This document shows positions 15,902 through 24,032 of a DNA stretch of 24,040 nucleotides, piece by piece. A program made the position numbers and the translations under genes. This DNA comes from a virus. Position 1 is the first letter of the stretch. Each line of letters opens with the position of its first letter. The notes under the pieces were generated by a model. The model worked only from the letters and a program-made list of their open reading frames with translations. It was not told where the DNA came from and did not search any database. The stretch covers positions 1 to 24,040 of IMG/VR virus record IMGVR_UViG_3300017991_002548; one strand, 5' to 3'.

Positions 15902-15929
15902 TTGACACCAAATTTATGCAGGATATAAC
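15902..15929 (+). promoter_or_regulatory. Sigma70-type promoter candidate for the putative scaffold/capsid genes
   Basis: TTGACA (15902-15907), a 16-nt spacer and TATAAC (15924-15929) form a near-consensus promoter in the longest gene-free gap before the terminator (15890-16030). It faces the 1676-aa gene starting at 16031. The leader contains a 5-bp hairpin CACAC/GTGTG (15968-15981). If used, it would let host-type RNA polymerase raise expression of scaffold, decoration and capsid proteins above the upstream operon. Confidence 0.6.
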
Positions 15930-16030
15930 CATTTAAAAAACTAACACATGGGATACGTCTACATCTACACACATTCGTGTGGACAAAGAATATATAATTT
16001 GGTTGAGTAACAAAAATAGGAGTCCTACAT

Positions 16031-19000
16031 ATGCTCGATAATGACCAGAGACAAGCGTTAATGGAAAAGCTTCGAAATAAGGTTAAAAAAGCCAGTTCGA
16101 ATATTTCCACCAAGGTTGAAGCCCAAAAAGGTGATTTCAAAGTTGTCGTAGCATCAGATTCTATTGATTACTTTTATAAGACTAATAAAGTTGGCACAAT
16201 GAAAGTCGCTGGCTTTGATGACGAAACAATTGAACTAATCAATGCTGATGCCAACGAAGCAGCTCACGAAATGCTCGAAACATTTGCAAGCACTTTCGAC
16301 ACTCAAGAATTCACGAAAGAAGCTGCCCAAACTAAAGAAGCAGCTCATGAAACGTTAGATGAACATACTTGGCAGATGACTACTCAAAAGCAATTGGATG
16401 AACAGAAAACTGCCCTGCACCCCAGAAAAGACGAACATATTAACAATATCACTCAAAAACAACTTCCTGAAAATGGAAAACGTCCCGGAACTTACGAAGA
16501 AGTAACCGAAGCCCAGATGGCTCAAGAAAAAACAACTTTCTATAACGAACCTTTAGATGCATCTCATAGAGTATTAGAAGACCGCAATATTGTCACAGAA
16601 GGTCAATTGGACGAAGGCGTTGCAACGTACTCCGATGAAGGACAGACAGAACGAGGAGAAATGAGTGCAAAATTTGATGGAGATTTAGCGAAACAGTCAC
16701 ATATGATTGGTGAAAAACAATTAGCCGAATTACTGAAACATCACGAATGGACAGAGCCCCTTACAATTACTGAAGGTAAGGATCAGCTGCCCAAACAAGA
16801 TGGTGAACTCGGACGAATTACAGCAGAAACTGCAAAGAAAATCGTCACTTCTGCTCTTAATGCATTAGGAAATACAATTATTGCTGCTGGAGTAACTCCT
16901 GCAAATCTTTCCAACATCGTTAATAAACTTATCTCACATGCTAGTAAATATCCAGTATTAGCAGATACTCTTAATAGATATGCACAGTCAGATGTTACAA
17001 CTATTAATGAAAAGGTTGCTAATGCTCAATATTTTGGGTTAGTAACTAATGCTAATCAGAATTTAAGTGATACACTAATTGCTGATATATTAGTTCGGCA
17101 GTTAGCCAAAATTGCAGAAGACCCCAGACACATTGTTAAGGGTCTTATTTCTTTGGCTCAGTCGGAAGATTTTGAAACCAAAATAGATGAAGCCGCAAAA
17201 CTTAATATTACCGAACAAACTAATGATAATGTTAGCTCAGATGAAGATCTCGAAGTTTTTGCTAGCGTTATTAAGGGCGATGACCAGAAGCCAAAAATCG
17301 AAGGAAGCGCCAAAGAAGACGGACTTTATCAATATGCCGGAAAAATAGATGAAGTTAAAGCCGATGTCTCAGATAGAGACGTGTTTGTAAAAGCAGCTTC
17401 AGACTATGCCAAAGAAGTCATTGCTACTAATGTAGATACAGAATTAAATCTTAATCCACTATCAATCGATGTAAATGAAGAATTAGGTACTTTTAAAATA
17501 CAAATGAAAGATGCTTCGTTTGAATCAGATTCGTTAGAAGCAAGAGCTGAAAAACGCAGAGAACTCGTTAAAGAAGCTCAGTTTGGTGGCGGTGGCGGAA
17601 TGCCTCCAGCCGGTGGAGATCAAATGGGTAACCCAATGGCACCTCCTGGAGGAGGAGATATGGGAGCACCACCTCCTGGAGAAGCATTCTCACAAGAACC
17701 TCCTCCTATGGAAGAAATGCCCGACGAAGGAATGGGTGGCGAACCTAAACCTCCTGGAAGTATCTGTAGCGTATGTGGATCAGAAGACGTAGATGTGGAT
17801 AATGGAGAATTTAGATGTAATAGTTGTGGAGCCGAAGGTGATATTCATGTTAGATTAGATATCAAGAAATGGCCTGATACTATCCACGAAACCGAACAAG
17901 AAGAAGAGCCAGGATTCGGACTCGGAGCAGAAGACGAACAAGGTATCGGAGGAATGGAAGAGCCAGCTATGGGTGGAGAAGGCGAAGGTACTACAATGCC
18001 AAATATTCCTATCGCTGCATCCGTAAGAGTAACTCCTCGTTTGTTAGAAAAAGTAGCAGAACAAAAAATCGAAATGGGTTCTGTTTGTCCTAACTGCGGT
18101 GGACATAATACCGACGTATTCAAGAGCGCAAATACAAAGGGTAAACATGGTATTTGCTGGGATTGCTTGCAAGAATACAACTATCAAGTGAAAGCTAATA
18201 CCAAAAAGGCTCATCAAGTTTATGCCCAGTTTACATGGATTCCAAAAACTGCAGAAAAATGTACTACATGCAATAGATTGCGTACCTCTTTTGTTAAGTC
18301 TTTGGAAGATTATGGCATGAAATTCGATGAATTTAATAGTCTTAATAGCATTAAAGAAAAAGCTAATATTATTTTAGCTATGAATAAGGCAGGTACGCTG
18401 AATATCAAAGAAGCCATGACTGCCCCACTATCTATTAATAAATATGCGGCTACATTTAAGCAGAAATTTGAGAAATTCCCAAGTGCTTCATGCATGGAAA
18501 GAATTGCTCGTAGGTTTGGAGAAAATGCAACCGCCATGGCAGGACCTTGCCAAGGTAAACCTCTCGCAGATTGCGTTTGTGGACAATTAGAGAATTTAGG
18601 AATTTACACAGACGGACTGGCTGCCAAGGTAGCTCACGTTATGGGTAGCGAAGATCCAATGGTTAATAGCCCAAGTGAAACCTGCGTAAAAATGTTTATT
18701 AATGATAATTATAACGTCAAAGAAGCATGTACTATCTGTGATGGACTCAGAGCAGCAGCTGCTACCGACGAAGAATTAATGATTGAAGCAATTGCCCAAA
18801 TGAGCCCATTCGCTAAACCTGCTCCTAAACCTATGGCAGCCCCCGTAGATCAGATGAAAGCTGCACCTCCAGCTAAGCCAATGGCAGCTCCTGTAGCAGC
18901 GCCAGCTCCTATGGAAGCTCCTGTAGCAGCTCCAGCAGCAGCGCCAGCAGCAGCGCCAGCTCCTATGGAAGCTCCTGTAGCAGCTCCAGCAGCAGCGCCA

Positions 19001-21061
19001 GCAGCAGCGCCAGCTCCTATGGAAGCCGCTCCTATGGAAACCCCAATAGAAGTTACGGATGTCCCAGAGATGGGTGATGGACATATGGACATAGAGATGG
19101 ATATTGAAGGAGATACAGGTTTCGAAGATGATATGGGTCTCGAAGAAGATTTTGGAGATACCGGACTAGAAGACGAAGGTGATTTCCAGACTATACTAAT
19201 CGATGGATTGCAAGATTTACTAAATGCTCTGCAAGGAGTAATTGGTGAAGATATGATCGATACTACCAACGACTTCGGTGAAACAGATGATATAGGTGAA
19301 GAAATCTCCGAAGATGCATTAAACGTCAGCGAACCCGAAGCAGAAGAAGATCTCGATGTCGGTGATGTGGCAGATGTTGATGGCATTGAAGAAACTCCCG
19401 AAGAAGAAATTCCCGGAGTTATGGAAGAAGAAGATTTTGGTAAACATGGAGACGAAGACGAAGAACCTATGAGCAGTCCTATGAAGGAAAAACACATGGA
19501 AGCTAAGCCCATGCCCGAGCAAAGATTGCCACATGCTGCAGAAACAGAAGAAACTGAAGTACATACTGCAGAAACAGAAGAAGAAACTCATACTGCAGAA
19601 ACAAATGATGATTCTTCGCTAATGAAACAGGCAAGTACAACTAATGAATTAGATCGATTGCTATACAGAATGAAGAGTGGAACTATTACTAAATCAGCTA
19701 CCGCTCTTGATAATCTAATCGATGGATTAGCAGAAAGTACCCCTTCGTTGTTTAAAGAAGCAGCCAAAACCCAGGGTGATGTCAAAACATTGACTCGTAA
19801 AGAAGCGAAAGAAAGTAAACTTGTCACAACTCCCACACAAGATACTGATGGTATCGGGAAATATAAAGATGGCAAACCTATGGGACACGAAGATAAATTT
19901 GATGCCGATAAACCCGATGTACCTCGCAGTGATGCAACCATCGGCGATGAAGGCAAAGAAGTTAAAGTGAATGATAATGATCGACCAACTGTACCTCATG
20001 GGTCACCATTAATGGATGGCGAAGAACACTATCCCGCAGAAAAAGGCAATGTCGTTGATGGAAATCAAGGCAGTATGCAAACTTCTGCAAGTACTGACTC
20101 AACTAAAAAAGAAGCAAAATGCACAAAATCTTTAGAAGAAAAAGAGGAAGAAGACACAGAAAAGGATAAGTGTGCAGAATCAGAAACTTCTAATAATATG
20201 AAAACTGCAAAATATACTGTAAAACCCGGAACTAAGCATTATGACGAATTAGCCACTAGGCTTTCTGAGGGAAAAGACCAAGTTAAACTTGCAGATAATA
20301 ATGAATACACAATGAAACAGGATAACGAAAAAATAATCTATCTTACAGAAGTAGATAATATTACGAAAGAATCACAAACTGTTTCTCCTAAGAGCGTAGA
20401 GAAGTTAGAAGATGATCCAGACATTAATCCGAGCAGTGGACCGGGAGCGGGCAAAACTCATGCAGACGAAGCACATAGTCTTGGGGTAGACGAAAAGAAA
20501 CCGAGCGAAGGAATGGACGAACCATCTGTACCCGAAGCTCCAGAAGGTGGACAACTTGCCAGAGAACATACTTACGACAATAAGTTGGAAGGACCTTCGG
20601 TGCCAGCAGGTGGAGGCATGGATGAAAATTATGATCAGAACGAAAAGAATACACCCGAGAAATTAGATCAAGTATTAGGAAAAGAAAACGATATAGCCGC
20701 AATGGCTGAAACGAACAAAGAACGAGCTACGAAAATTGCTGGACAAATGTTGAAGACTCAAACAATTTCGATTGACGAACTACCAAATAAAATTGCAGAA
20801 TTGTCAAAAGCAAGCTCTGAAATTTTAGATGATTACGAAAATATGCTCAAAGAAGCATCAACCAAAAAAGGATTGCAAAAATCGGCTAATGTAGGCCCTT
20901 CGGAAACCTCATTCCAGCTGCAATCCTCCTTCAAGCCCGTTGGCGAAGAAGGAAAAGATACTCCTCTGAAAGATTCACTTCAAGGATTATTTAGACTGGA
21001 TGAGAGAAATAAAGATTACGAAAAATTCGCAGCTAAAAAAGATAATAAGCTGTGGCATTAA
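16031..21061 (+). CDS. Very large acidic zinc-ribbon protein, putative scaffold/prohead core
   Basis: 1676 aa. Start ATG 16031 has AGGAG just upstream. In order: a helical N terminus; residues about 110-265 with repeated QL-containing peptides (TTQKQLDE, ITQKQLPE, VTEGQLDE, IGEKQLAE); a helical Ala-rich part; a Gly/Pro/Met-rich linker (about 517-575); a zinc ribbon C579/C582-C596/C599; a second, C686/C689-C709/C712, followed by CTTC at 744-747; a Cys-bearing helical domain (about 810-930); an Ala/Pro repeat (959-1000); a strongly acidic stretch (about 1005-1190); and a long disordered, charged C-terminal half. Scaffold or core is inferred from position between protease and capsid, size, acidity and many L/F-x-K-E-A/S peptides resembling protease sites. 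The zinc ribbons are unusual for a scaffold, so it could instead be an internal head protein. Confidence 0.75.
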   Translation: MLDNDQRQALMEKLRNKVKKASSNISTKVEAQKGDFKVVVASDSIDYFYKTNKVGTMKVAGFDDETIELINADANEAAHEMLETFASTFDTQEFTKEAAQTKEAAHETLDEHTWQMTTQKQLDEQKTALHPRKDEHINNITQKQLPENGKRPGTYEEVTEAQMAQEKTTFYNEPLDASHRVLEDRNIVTEGQLDEGVATYSDEGQTERGEMSAKFDGDLAKQSHMIGEKQLAELLKHHEWTEPLTITEGKDQLPKQDGELGRITAETAKKIVTSALNALGNTIIAAGVTPANLSNIVNKLISHASKYPVLADTLNRYAQSDVTTINEKVANAQYFGLVTNANQNLSDTLIADILVRQLAKIAEDPRHIVKGLISLAQSEDFETKIDEAAKLNITEQTNDNVSSDEDLEVFASVIKGDDQKPKIEGSAKEDGLYQYAGKIDEVKADVSDRDVFVKAASDYAKEVIATNVDTELNLNPLSIDVNEELGTFKIQMKDASFESDSLEARAEKRRELVKEAQFGGGGGMPPAGGDQMGNPMAPPGGGDMGAPPPGEAFSQEPPPMEEMPDEGMGGEPKPPGSICSVCGSEDVDVDNGEFRCNSCGAEGDIHVRLDIKKWPDTIHETEQEEEPGFGLGAEDEQGIGGMEEPAMGGEGEGTTMPNIPIAASVRVTPRLLEKVAEQKIEMGSVCPNCGGHNTDVFKSANTKGKHGICWDCLQEYNYQVKANTKKAHQVYAQFTWIPKTAEKCTTCNRLRTSFVKSLEDYGMKFDEFNSLNSIKEKANIILAMNKAGTLNIKEAMTAPLSINKYAATFKQKFEKFPSASCMERIARRFGENATAMAGPCQGKPLADCVCGQLENLGIYTDGLAAKVAHVMGSEDPMVNSPSETCVKMFINDNYNVKEACTICDGLRAAAATDEELMIEAIAQMSPFAKPAPKPMAAPVDQMKAAPPAKPMAAPVAAPAPMEAPVAAPAAAPAAAPAPMEAPVAAPAAAPAAAPAPMEAAPMETPIEVTDVPEMGDGHMDIEMDIEGDTGFEDDMGLEEDFGDTGLEDEGDFQTILIDGLQDLLNALQGVIGEDMIDTTNDFGETDDIGEEISEDALNVSEPEAEEDLDVGDVADVDGIEETPEEEIPGVMEEEDFGKHGDEDEEPMSSPMKEKHMEAKPMPEQRLPHAAETEETEVHTAETEEETHTAETNDDSSLMKQASTTNELDRLLYRMKSGTITKSATALDNLIDGLAESTPSLFKEAAKTQGDVKTLTRKEAKESKLVTTPTQDTDGIGKYKDGKPMGHEDKFDADKPDVPRSDATIGDEGKEVKVNDNDRPTVPHGSPLMDGEEHYPAEKGNVVDGNQGSMQTSASTDSTKKEAKCTKSLEEKEEEDTEKDKCAESETSNNMKTAKYTVKPGTKHYDELATRLSEGKDQVKLADNNEYTMKQDNEKIIYLTEVDNITKESQTVSPKSVEKLEDDPDINPSSGPGAGKTHADEAHSLGVDEKKPSEGMDEPSVPEAPEGGQLAREHTYDNKLEGPSVPAGGGMDENYDQNEKNTPEKLDQVLGKENDIAAMAETNKERATKIAGQMLKTQTISIDELPNKIAELSKASSEILDDYENMLKEASTKKGLQKSANVGPSETSFQLQSSFKPVGEEGKDTPLKDSLQGLFRLDERNKDYEKFAAKKDNKLWH
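18905..19026 (+). repeat. 54-nt tandem repeat coding an Ala/Pro-rich linker
   Basis: A 54-nt unit starting GCTCCTATGGAA begins at 18905, 18959 and 19013. The first two copies look identical; the third diverges after about 14 nt. Each unit encodes 18 residues, APMEAPVAAPAAAPAAAP, in frame in the 1676-aa gene. Copy number could vary by slippage without breaking the frame. It joins the Cys-bearing domain to the acidic region. Confidence 0.9.
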
Positions 21062-21086
21062 AAATCTAAATTAAGGAGATTTAAAT

Positions 21087-21761
21087 ATGGCTCTTATAGA
21101 AGTTTTTCATGTTGTGGCGAGCCAGTTCCCAATCGATACTAGCAGCGCAACCATCATTCCACAAGGTCGCCTTGTGACTTTGGATGGTAATGGGCAAGTG
21201 CAGCTATGCCCAGACGCAGATGGCGTAACTGGACCTTATCCTGTAGGAATCGCTGGTGACTCGCATTCAACTGGTACTACTAGTTATACACCGGAATCTG
21301 GTGCTCCACTTAGTAGAGACCCGGTAACTTCGTTGACAGGATCACTAATTGTTGGATCGTATGGTACTTCACAGCGATTTACTCAGAACCGATCTGCTGA
21401 TAATTATGACGAAGTTCTTGCTAGCGGCAAGATGACGGTTTATCATAGTGGTGGAGAATTCTGGACTGACCAGTATGAAGTTACTAACTCGGCGAGTGAT
21501 GCTACTGTATTTACACCTGGATTCACTCTGTGGTCATCTTCGGTTGCTGCTAACATAGGCATGTTCACAGACGAAGAATGTGCAGATGCTACGCAGCTTA
21601 ATGATGCATCACATCGAGCTGGTATTACATTGACTTCTCCAACTGCATATCCAAGTGGTGTACCAGGAACTGGTACAAATGCAGTAGGTTTCTCGGCACT
21701 ACCAGAAGGTGGAAACTCGATAGCATGGGGTACGTTCCTGCATGTTAAATTGACTGTCTAA
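21087..21761 (+). CDS. Putative capsid decoration or minor head protein
   Basis: 224 aa. A strong AAGGAG (21073-21078) precedes the ATG. The protein is beta-rich, with many Gly, Ser and Thr residues and few charges: MALIEVFHVVASQFP, IIPQGRLVTLDGNGQVQL, then VGIAGDSHSTG and a C-terminal strand FLHVKLTV. This composition, its position directly before the capsid gene and GC-richer codon use like the capsid exon suggest an abundant virion protein, most likely a decoration protein; a head fibre or minor capsid protein is also possible. No membrane or catalytic motif is seen. Confidence 0.7.
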   Translation: MALIEVFHVVASQFPIDTSSATIIPQGRLVTLDGNGQVQLCPDADGVTGPYPVGIAGDSHSTGTTSYTPESGAPLSRDPVTSLTGSLIVGSYGTSQRFTQNRSADNYDEVLASGKMTVYHSGGEFWTDQYEVTNSASDATVFTPGFTLWSSSVAANIGMFTDEECADATQLNDASHRAGITLTSPTAYPSGVPGTGTNAVGFSALPEGGNSIAWGTFLHVKLTV

Positions 21762-21765
21762 TTTA

Positions 21766-21799
21766 ATTAAGCCAACTTACCTATGGTTTTTGGCTATTA
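21766..21799 (+). promoter_or_regulatory. Imperfect inverted repeat upstream of the capsid gene
   Basis: TTAA-GCCAA at 21767-21775 can pair with TTGGC-(TA)-TTAA at 21790-21800, leaving a 14-nt loop and a small bulge. The right arm touches the capsid Shine-Dalgarno AAGGAG (21799-21804). No U-run follows, so it is not an intrinsic terminator. It could be an RNA processing, stability or translation-control element. Confidence 0.35.
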
Positions 21800-21811
21800 A
21801 GGAGAATATAA

Positions 21812-21908
21812 ATGATTGATAAGAATAGTCTTACGTCCGAACAAAAAGAGGCTGTGATCGCACAGGCACTCAATACAGACGAAGGTCGAACGGCTTTGGC
21901 CCAAGCGA
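21812..21908 (+). CDS. Major capsid protein, exon 1 (residues 1-32 and first base of codon 33)
   Basis: ATG 21812 follows AAGGAG by 7 nt and begins MIDKNSLTSEQKEAVIAQAL, the N-terminal helix of the capsid protein. Read without splicing it stops at TAA 21914-21916 after 34 residues. Splicing after A21908 to T23078 restores ...LAQA-M-VEPIRRSLEYQ in frame, for a total of 289 aa (97 + 773 nt = 290 codons including stop). The last exon bases GCGA pair with intron UCGC (21922-21925). Exon 1 is too short to be found by ordinary ORF calling. Confidence 0.82.
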
Positions 21909-23077
21909 AGGATTAACACCATCGCCACTGTGTATAATTCACAGTGAAAAAAAATGCTATATGCAGGAAAGTCCTGACACTTTCAACACACTAACAAGGT
22001 AACAGATGTTGATAGAACGGATAACCCGCAGGAAACCGAGAAAGTTAATATATGCTAAATGTTAAATGGTTGGCTGGTTTTTTTGATGCCGAAGGATCGG
22101 TTAGTTTTAACTATAAACCAAATATTGATTTGGTAAATACATCAGCTGCAACGATGTTTCAAATCAAAGATTTGATGAATAAGTTAAATATCGATTTAAA
22201 TATGAATTTTAGAGAAAAACCCTCAAAAAGCAGCAAAAAACCACGATGGGATATTTTTTTAAGACATGAATATCAAATTATTCCATTTATTAAACATATT
22301 GGACCATATGTATTTGGGAAGCAATTTCAATTACAAATGATTAAAGATTGGTACAATAAACCTTTTGATGGAATAAAAGAAAAGATACAATTTACTAACC
22401 AGGTAAATAATAAGATTATATCTAATTCAACAAAAGTAATGGAAAAATTAGGTGTCACAAAACTTGAAATATATGATGATATACCAGTATTAACTGATGA
22501 AGATTCATATATAACAACTAACACATTCAATGATATAGAATATTTTGCAGGGCTGTTGGATGGTGAAGGTACTATAAATATTCATTATAGAGCTTCATCA
22601 GGGACTTCACTAGGAAGATACACTCCACAAATCCTGTTTAATAATACAGATAAGATTATTATAAAATGCTATTGTTCTACTCTAGTAAATAACAATATTC
22701 CATATCATATATCATTTAGACAAGCTGGTACTACATCAAATCGTAGAAGATGGGATGTTATGGTTTCAGGTGTTAAACGGTGTGAAAGATTGTCCAGCTT
22801 GTTAGTAAACCATTTAGAAACTAAGAGAGAACAATGCAATCTCTTATTACAGTATTGTAAACACCGTTTACTTTCTCCTAAATCTATTAACGAATTAGGA
22901 AAAGAAACTAAAACGGCGTTACAACAAATGAGAAAAGGTATATATTAATTTGGGATCCTCAACGACTATATGCGTTTCATCCTTTCGTAGGATGGTGAGA
23001 TAGTCTGAACTGTATGGTAACATGCAGAGACAAGCAGAAATGACTTGTCCCACTCATAAGAGTGAGTAACAAAATTG
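21909..23077 (+). mobile_element. Group I intron in the major capsid gene, carrying a LAGLIDADG endonuclease
   Basis: 1169 nt. Helices seen: P1 GCGA/UCGC (21905-21908 with 21922-21925); P10 ACCA (21918-21921) with exon 2 UGGU (23078-23081); P2 CACUGUG/CACAGUG (21926-21946); possible P3 AAAUGC (21952-21957)/GCGUUU (22972-22977); P7 GACUA (22964-22968)/UAGUC (23001-23005), in the group I contexts CAACGACUA and AGAUAGUCUGAAC; P8 CAUCCU/AGGAUG (22978-22994); P9 CUGUAUG-GUAA-CAUGCAG (23010-23027) with a GNRA-type loop; two further hairpins at 23029-23049 and 23051-23064. The intron ends in G23077. A 12-bp helix, 22042-22053 with 22940-22951, brackets the endonuclease gene. The 5' splice site would be an A-U pair instead of the usual U-G. 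An alternative 5' site after U21913, pairing with GUCCU at 21971, lacks P10 support. Confidence 0.88.
22052..22948 (+). CDS. Intron-encoded LAGLIDADG homing endonuclease
   Basis: 298 aa, single-chain, with two LAGLIDADG-type motifs: WLAGFFDAEGSVS near residue 5 and YFAGLLDGEGTIN near residue 167, each with its acidic catalytic residue. It probably cuts intron-less capsid alleles near the GCGA/TGGT junction. Ribosome binding is weak (GAGAAAG, 22038-22044). Start codon and stop codon both lie within a 12-bp intron helix, so folding of the ribozyme and translation of the enzyme should compete. Base composition is AT-rich, in contrast to the GC-richer capsid exon 2. No inactivating stop is seen. 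Confidence 0.92.
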   Translation: MLNVKWLAGFFDAEGSVSFNYKPNIDLVNTSAATMFQIKDLMNKLNIDLNMNFREKPSKSSKKPRWDIFLRHEYQIIPFIKHIGPYVFGKQFQLQMIKDWYNKPFDGIKEKIQFTNQVNNKIISNSTKVMEKLGVTKLEIYDDIPVLTDEDSYITTNTFNDIEYFAGLLDGEGTINIHYRASSGTSLGRYTPQILFNNTDKIIIKCYCSTLVNNNIPYHISFRQAGTTSNRRRWDVMVSGVKRCERLSSLLVNHLETKREQCNLLLQYCKHRLLSPKSINELGKETKTALQQMRKGIY

Positions 23078-23850
23078 TGGTAGAACCAATTCGTCGTTCA
23101 TTGGAATATCAGGCAGTTGGTCGTAAACTGCTGTTGGTGGATGAACTTCCACAGGGAGCATTGGCACGCTACGAGAGAGATGTCTCGGCTATTGCTCATA
23201 TTATAGCTCGTCGAGGAGCTGTCCCTGATCAGATTCAGGAAGGTGAAGAAATTCTTGTCCCGACTTTCGAAATTGCAGCGAACCCGCAGGTTCGTCTTTC
23301 CGAGATTAAAGCTCGTCGATTCTATATCGTAGACCGGGCTCAAATCAAGGCTAAAGAAGCCATTCAGAAGGAAGAAGATTCGAATATCTTCAGTGCTCTT
23401 ATTGCAGCTGCTGACACACGTAATGATCAGATCGTCACCAACGTCGGTTCATTGTCGCCAGCTTCATTGAATACTGCTTTCCGTTTCATTGAGCAACACG
23501 ACTTGGTAGCAACCAAGATTATCGTTCATGCTAATCAGTATGCTTCGATTCGTGTATTCGGTAAGGATTTCTACGATGAAGCAACCACTCGCGAGATTTT
23601 GACCAGTGGTTTGTTTGGTCACGTGTGGACTGCAGACATTCACGTTTCGTCACGAATGGATGCAGATACAGTTATGGTTGTGGCAAGCCCTGACACTGTT
23701 GGCGCTTTCCCGATTCGCCAAGACATCACAGTTCTCCCCGCTGATGATCCTAAGAAATTACGACTCGGCTGGGTCATCTATGAGGAGGTTGGCATCGTTG
23801 TCGTAAACGATTACGCTTTGGCGAAGATTGAGGTAACTAGCGGAACGTAA
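23078..23850 (+). CDS. Major capsid protein, exon 2
   Basis: Main body of the HK97-fold-type major capsid protein: VEPIRRSLEYQ, LLLVDELPQGALARYERDVS, RRGAVPDQIQEGEEILVP, VRLSEIKARRFYIVDRAQIK, IFSALIAAADTRND, HANQYASIRVFGKDFYDEAT, TSGLFGHVWTADIHVSSRMD, TFPIRQ-like AFPIRQDITVLPADDPKKLR and LGWVIYEEVGIVVVNDYALA. These stretches match a phage capsid family that I recognise. A GTG at 23062 could head the frame in the unspliced sequence but lies inside the intron. Exon 2 is visibly GC-richer than its neighbours, as expected of a highly expressed gene. TAA ends at 23850, 40 nt before the terminator. Confidence 0.88.
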
Positions 23851-23890
23851 GCCTTTGTGATACAAGGACTTATAGTTTTATAGTTTTACG

Positions 23891-23919
23891 AGAGCAGGCA
23901 GAAATGCCTGCTCTTTTTT
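23891..23919 (+). terminator. Intrinsic terminator after the capsid gene
   Basis: AGAGCAGGCA (23891-23900), a GAAA loop and TGCCTGCTCT (23905-23914) form a perfect 10-bp GC-rich stem followed by T6 (23914-23919). It ends the scaffold-decoration-capsid transcript. Confidence 0.95.
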
Positions 23920-23967
23920 GTTTAACCTATTCGTACATTATGTTCTGTTTTCTTTAGTTTGCAGATT

Positions 23968-24032
23968 TGTATATACATGTTTAAATTTTTGTATATACAT
24001 TCACTTGGGCTTATCTGATATTTGTATATACG
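23968..24032. repeat. Triple TGTATATACA palindrome in the gene-free end of the window
   Basis: GTATATAC occurs at 23969-23976, 23991-23998 and 24024-24031. The first two are within the full 10-bp palindrome TGTATATACA; the third ends in CG. All are preceded by TTT. Start-to-start spacings are 22 and 33 bp, close to two and three helical turns. The segment after the terminator (23920-24040) holds no gene; it is AT-rich and may be an operator or promoter region for a following gene. Confidence 0.7.

Noticed and set aside
15968-15981. CACAC/GTGTG hairpin as a terminator of the protease transcript
   Set aside because: Only 5 bp, with no following U-run.
18905-19026. Tandem repeat as a CRISPR or satellite array
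   Set aside because: The 54-nt units abut without spacers and keep the reading frame of an Ala/Pro linker.
18850-19512. Long minus-strand reading frame opposite the Ala/Pro repeat and acidic region
   Set aside because: It mirrors low-complexity coding sequence, gives Ser/Ala-rich repetitive protein, has no ribosome site, and lies inside a well-supported + strand gene.
5464-22025. 12-nt match AGAACGGATAAC at 5464-5475 and 22014-22025
   Set aside because: A few 12-nt matches are expected by chance in 24 kb. One copy is before the portal gene, the other in the intron core, with no shared context.
23062-23077. GTG 23062 as an independent capsid start
   Set aside because: It lies within an intron hairpin (23051-23064) and lacks a Shine-Dalgarno. 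The spliced exon 1 supplies the proper N terminus.
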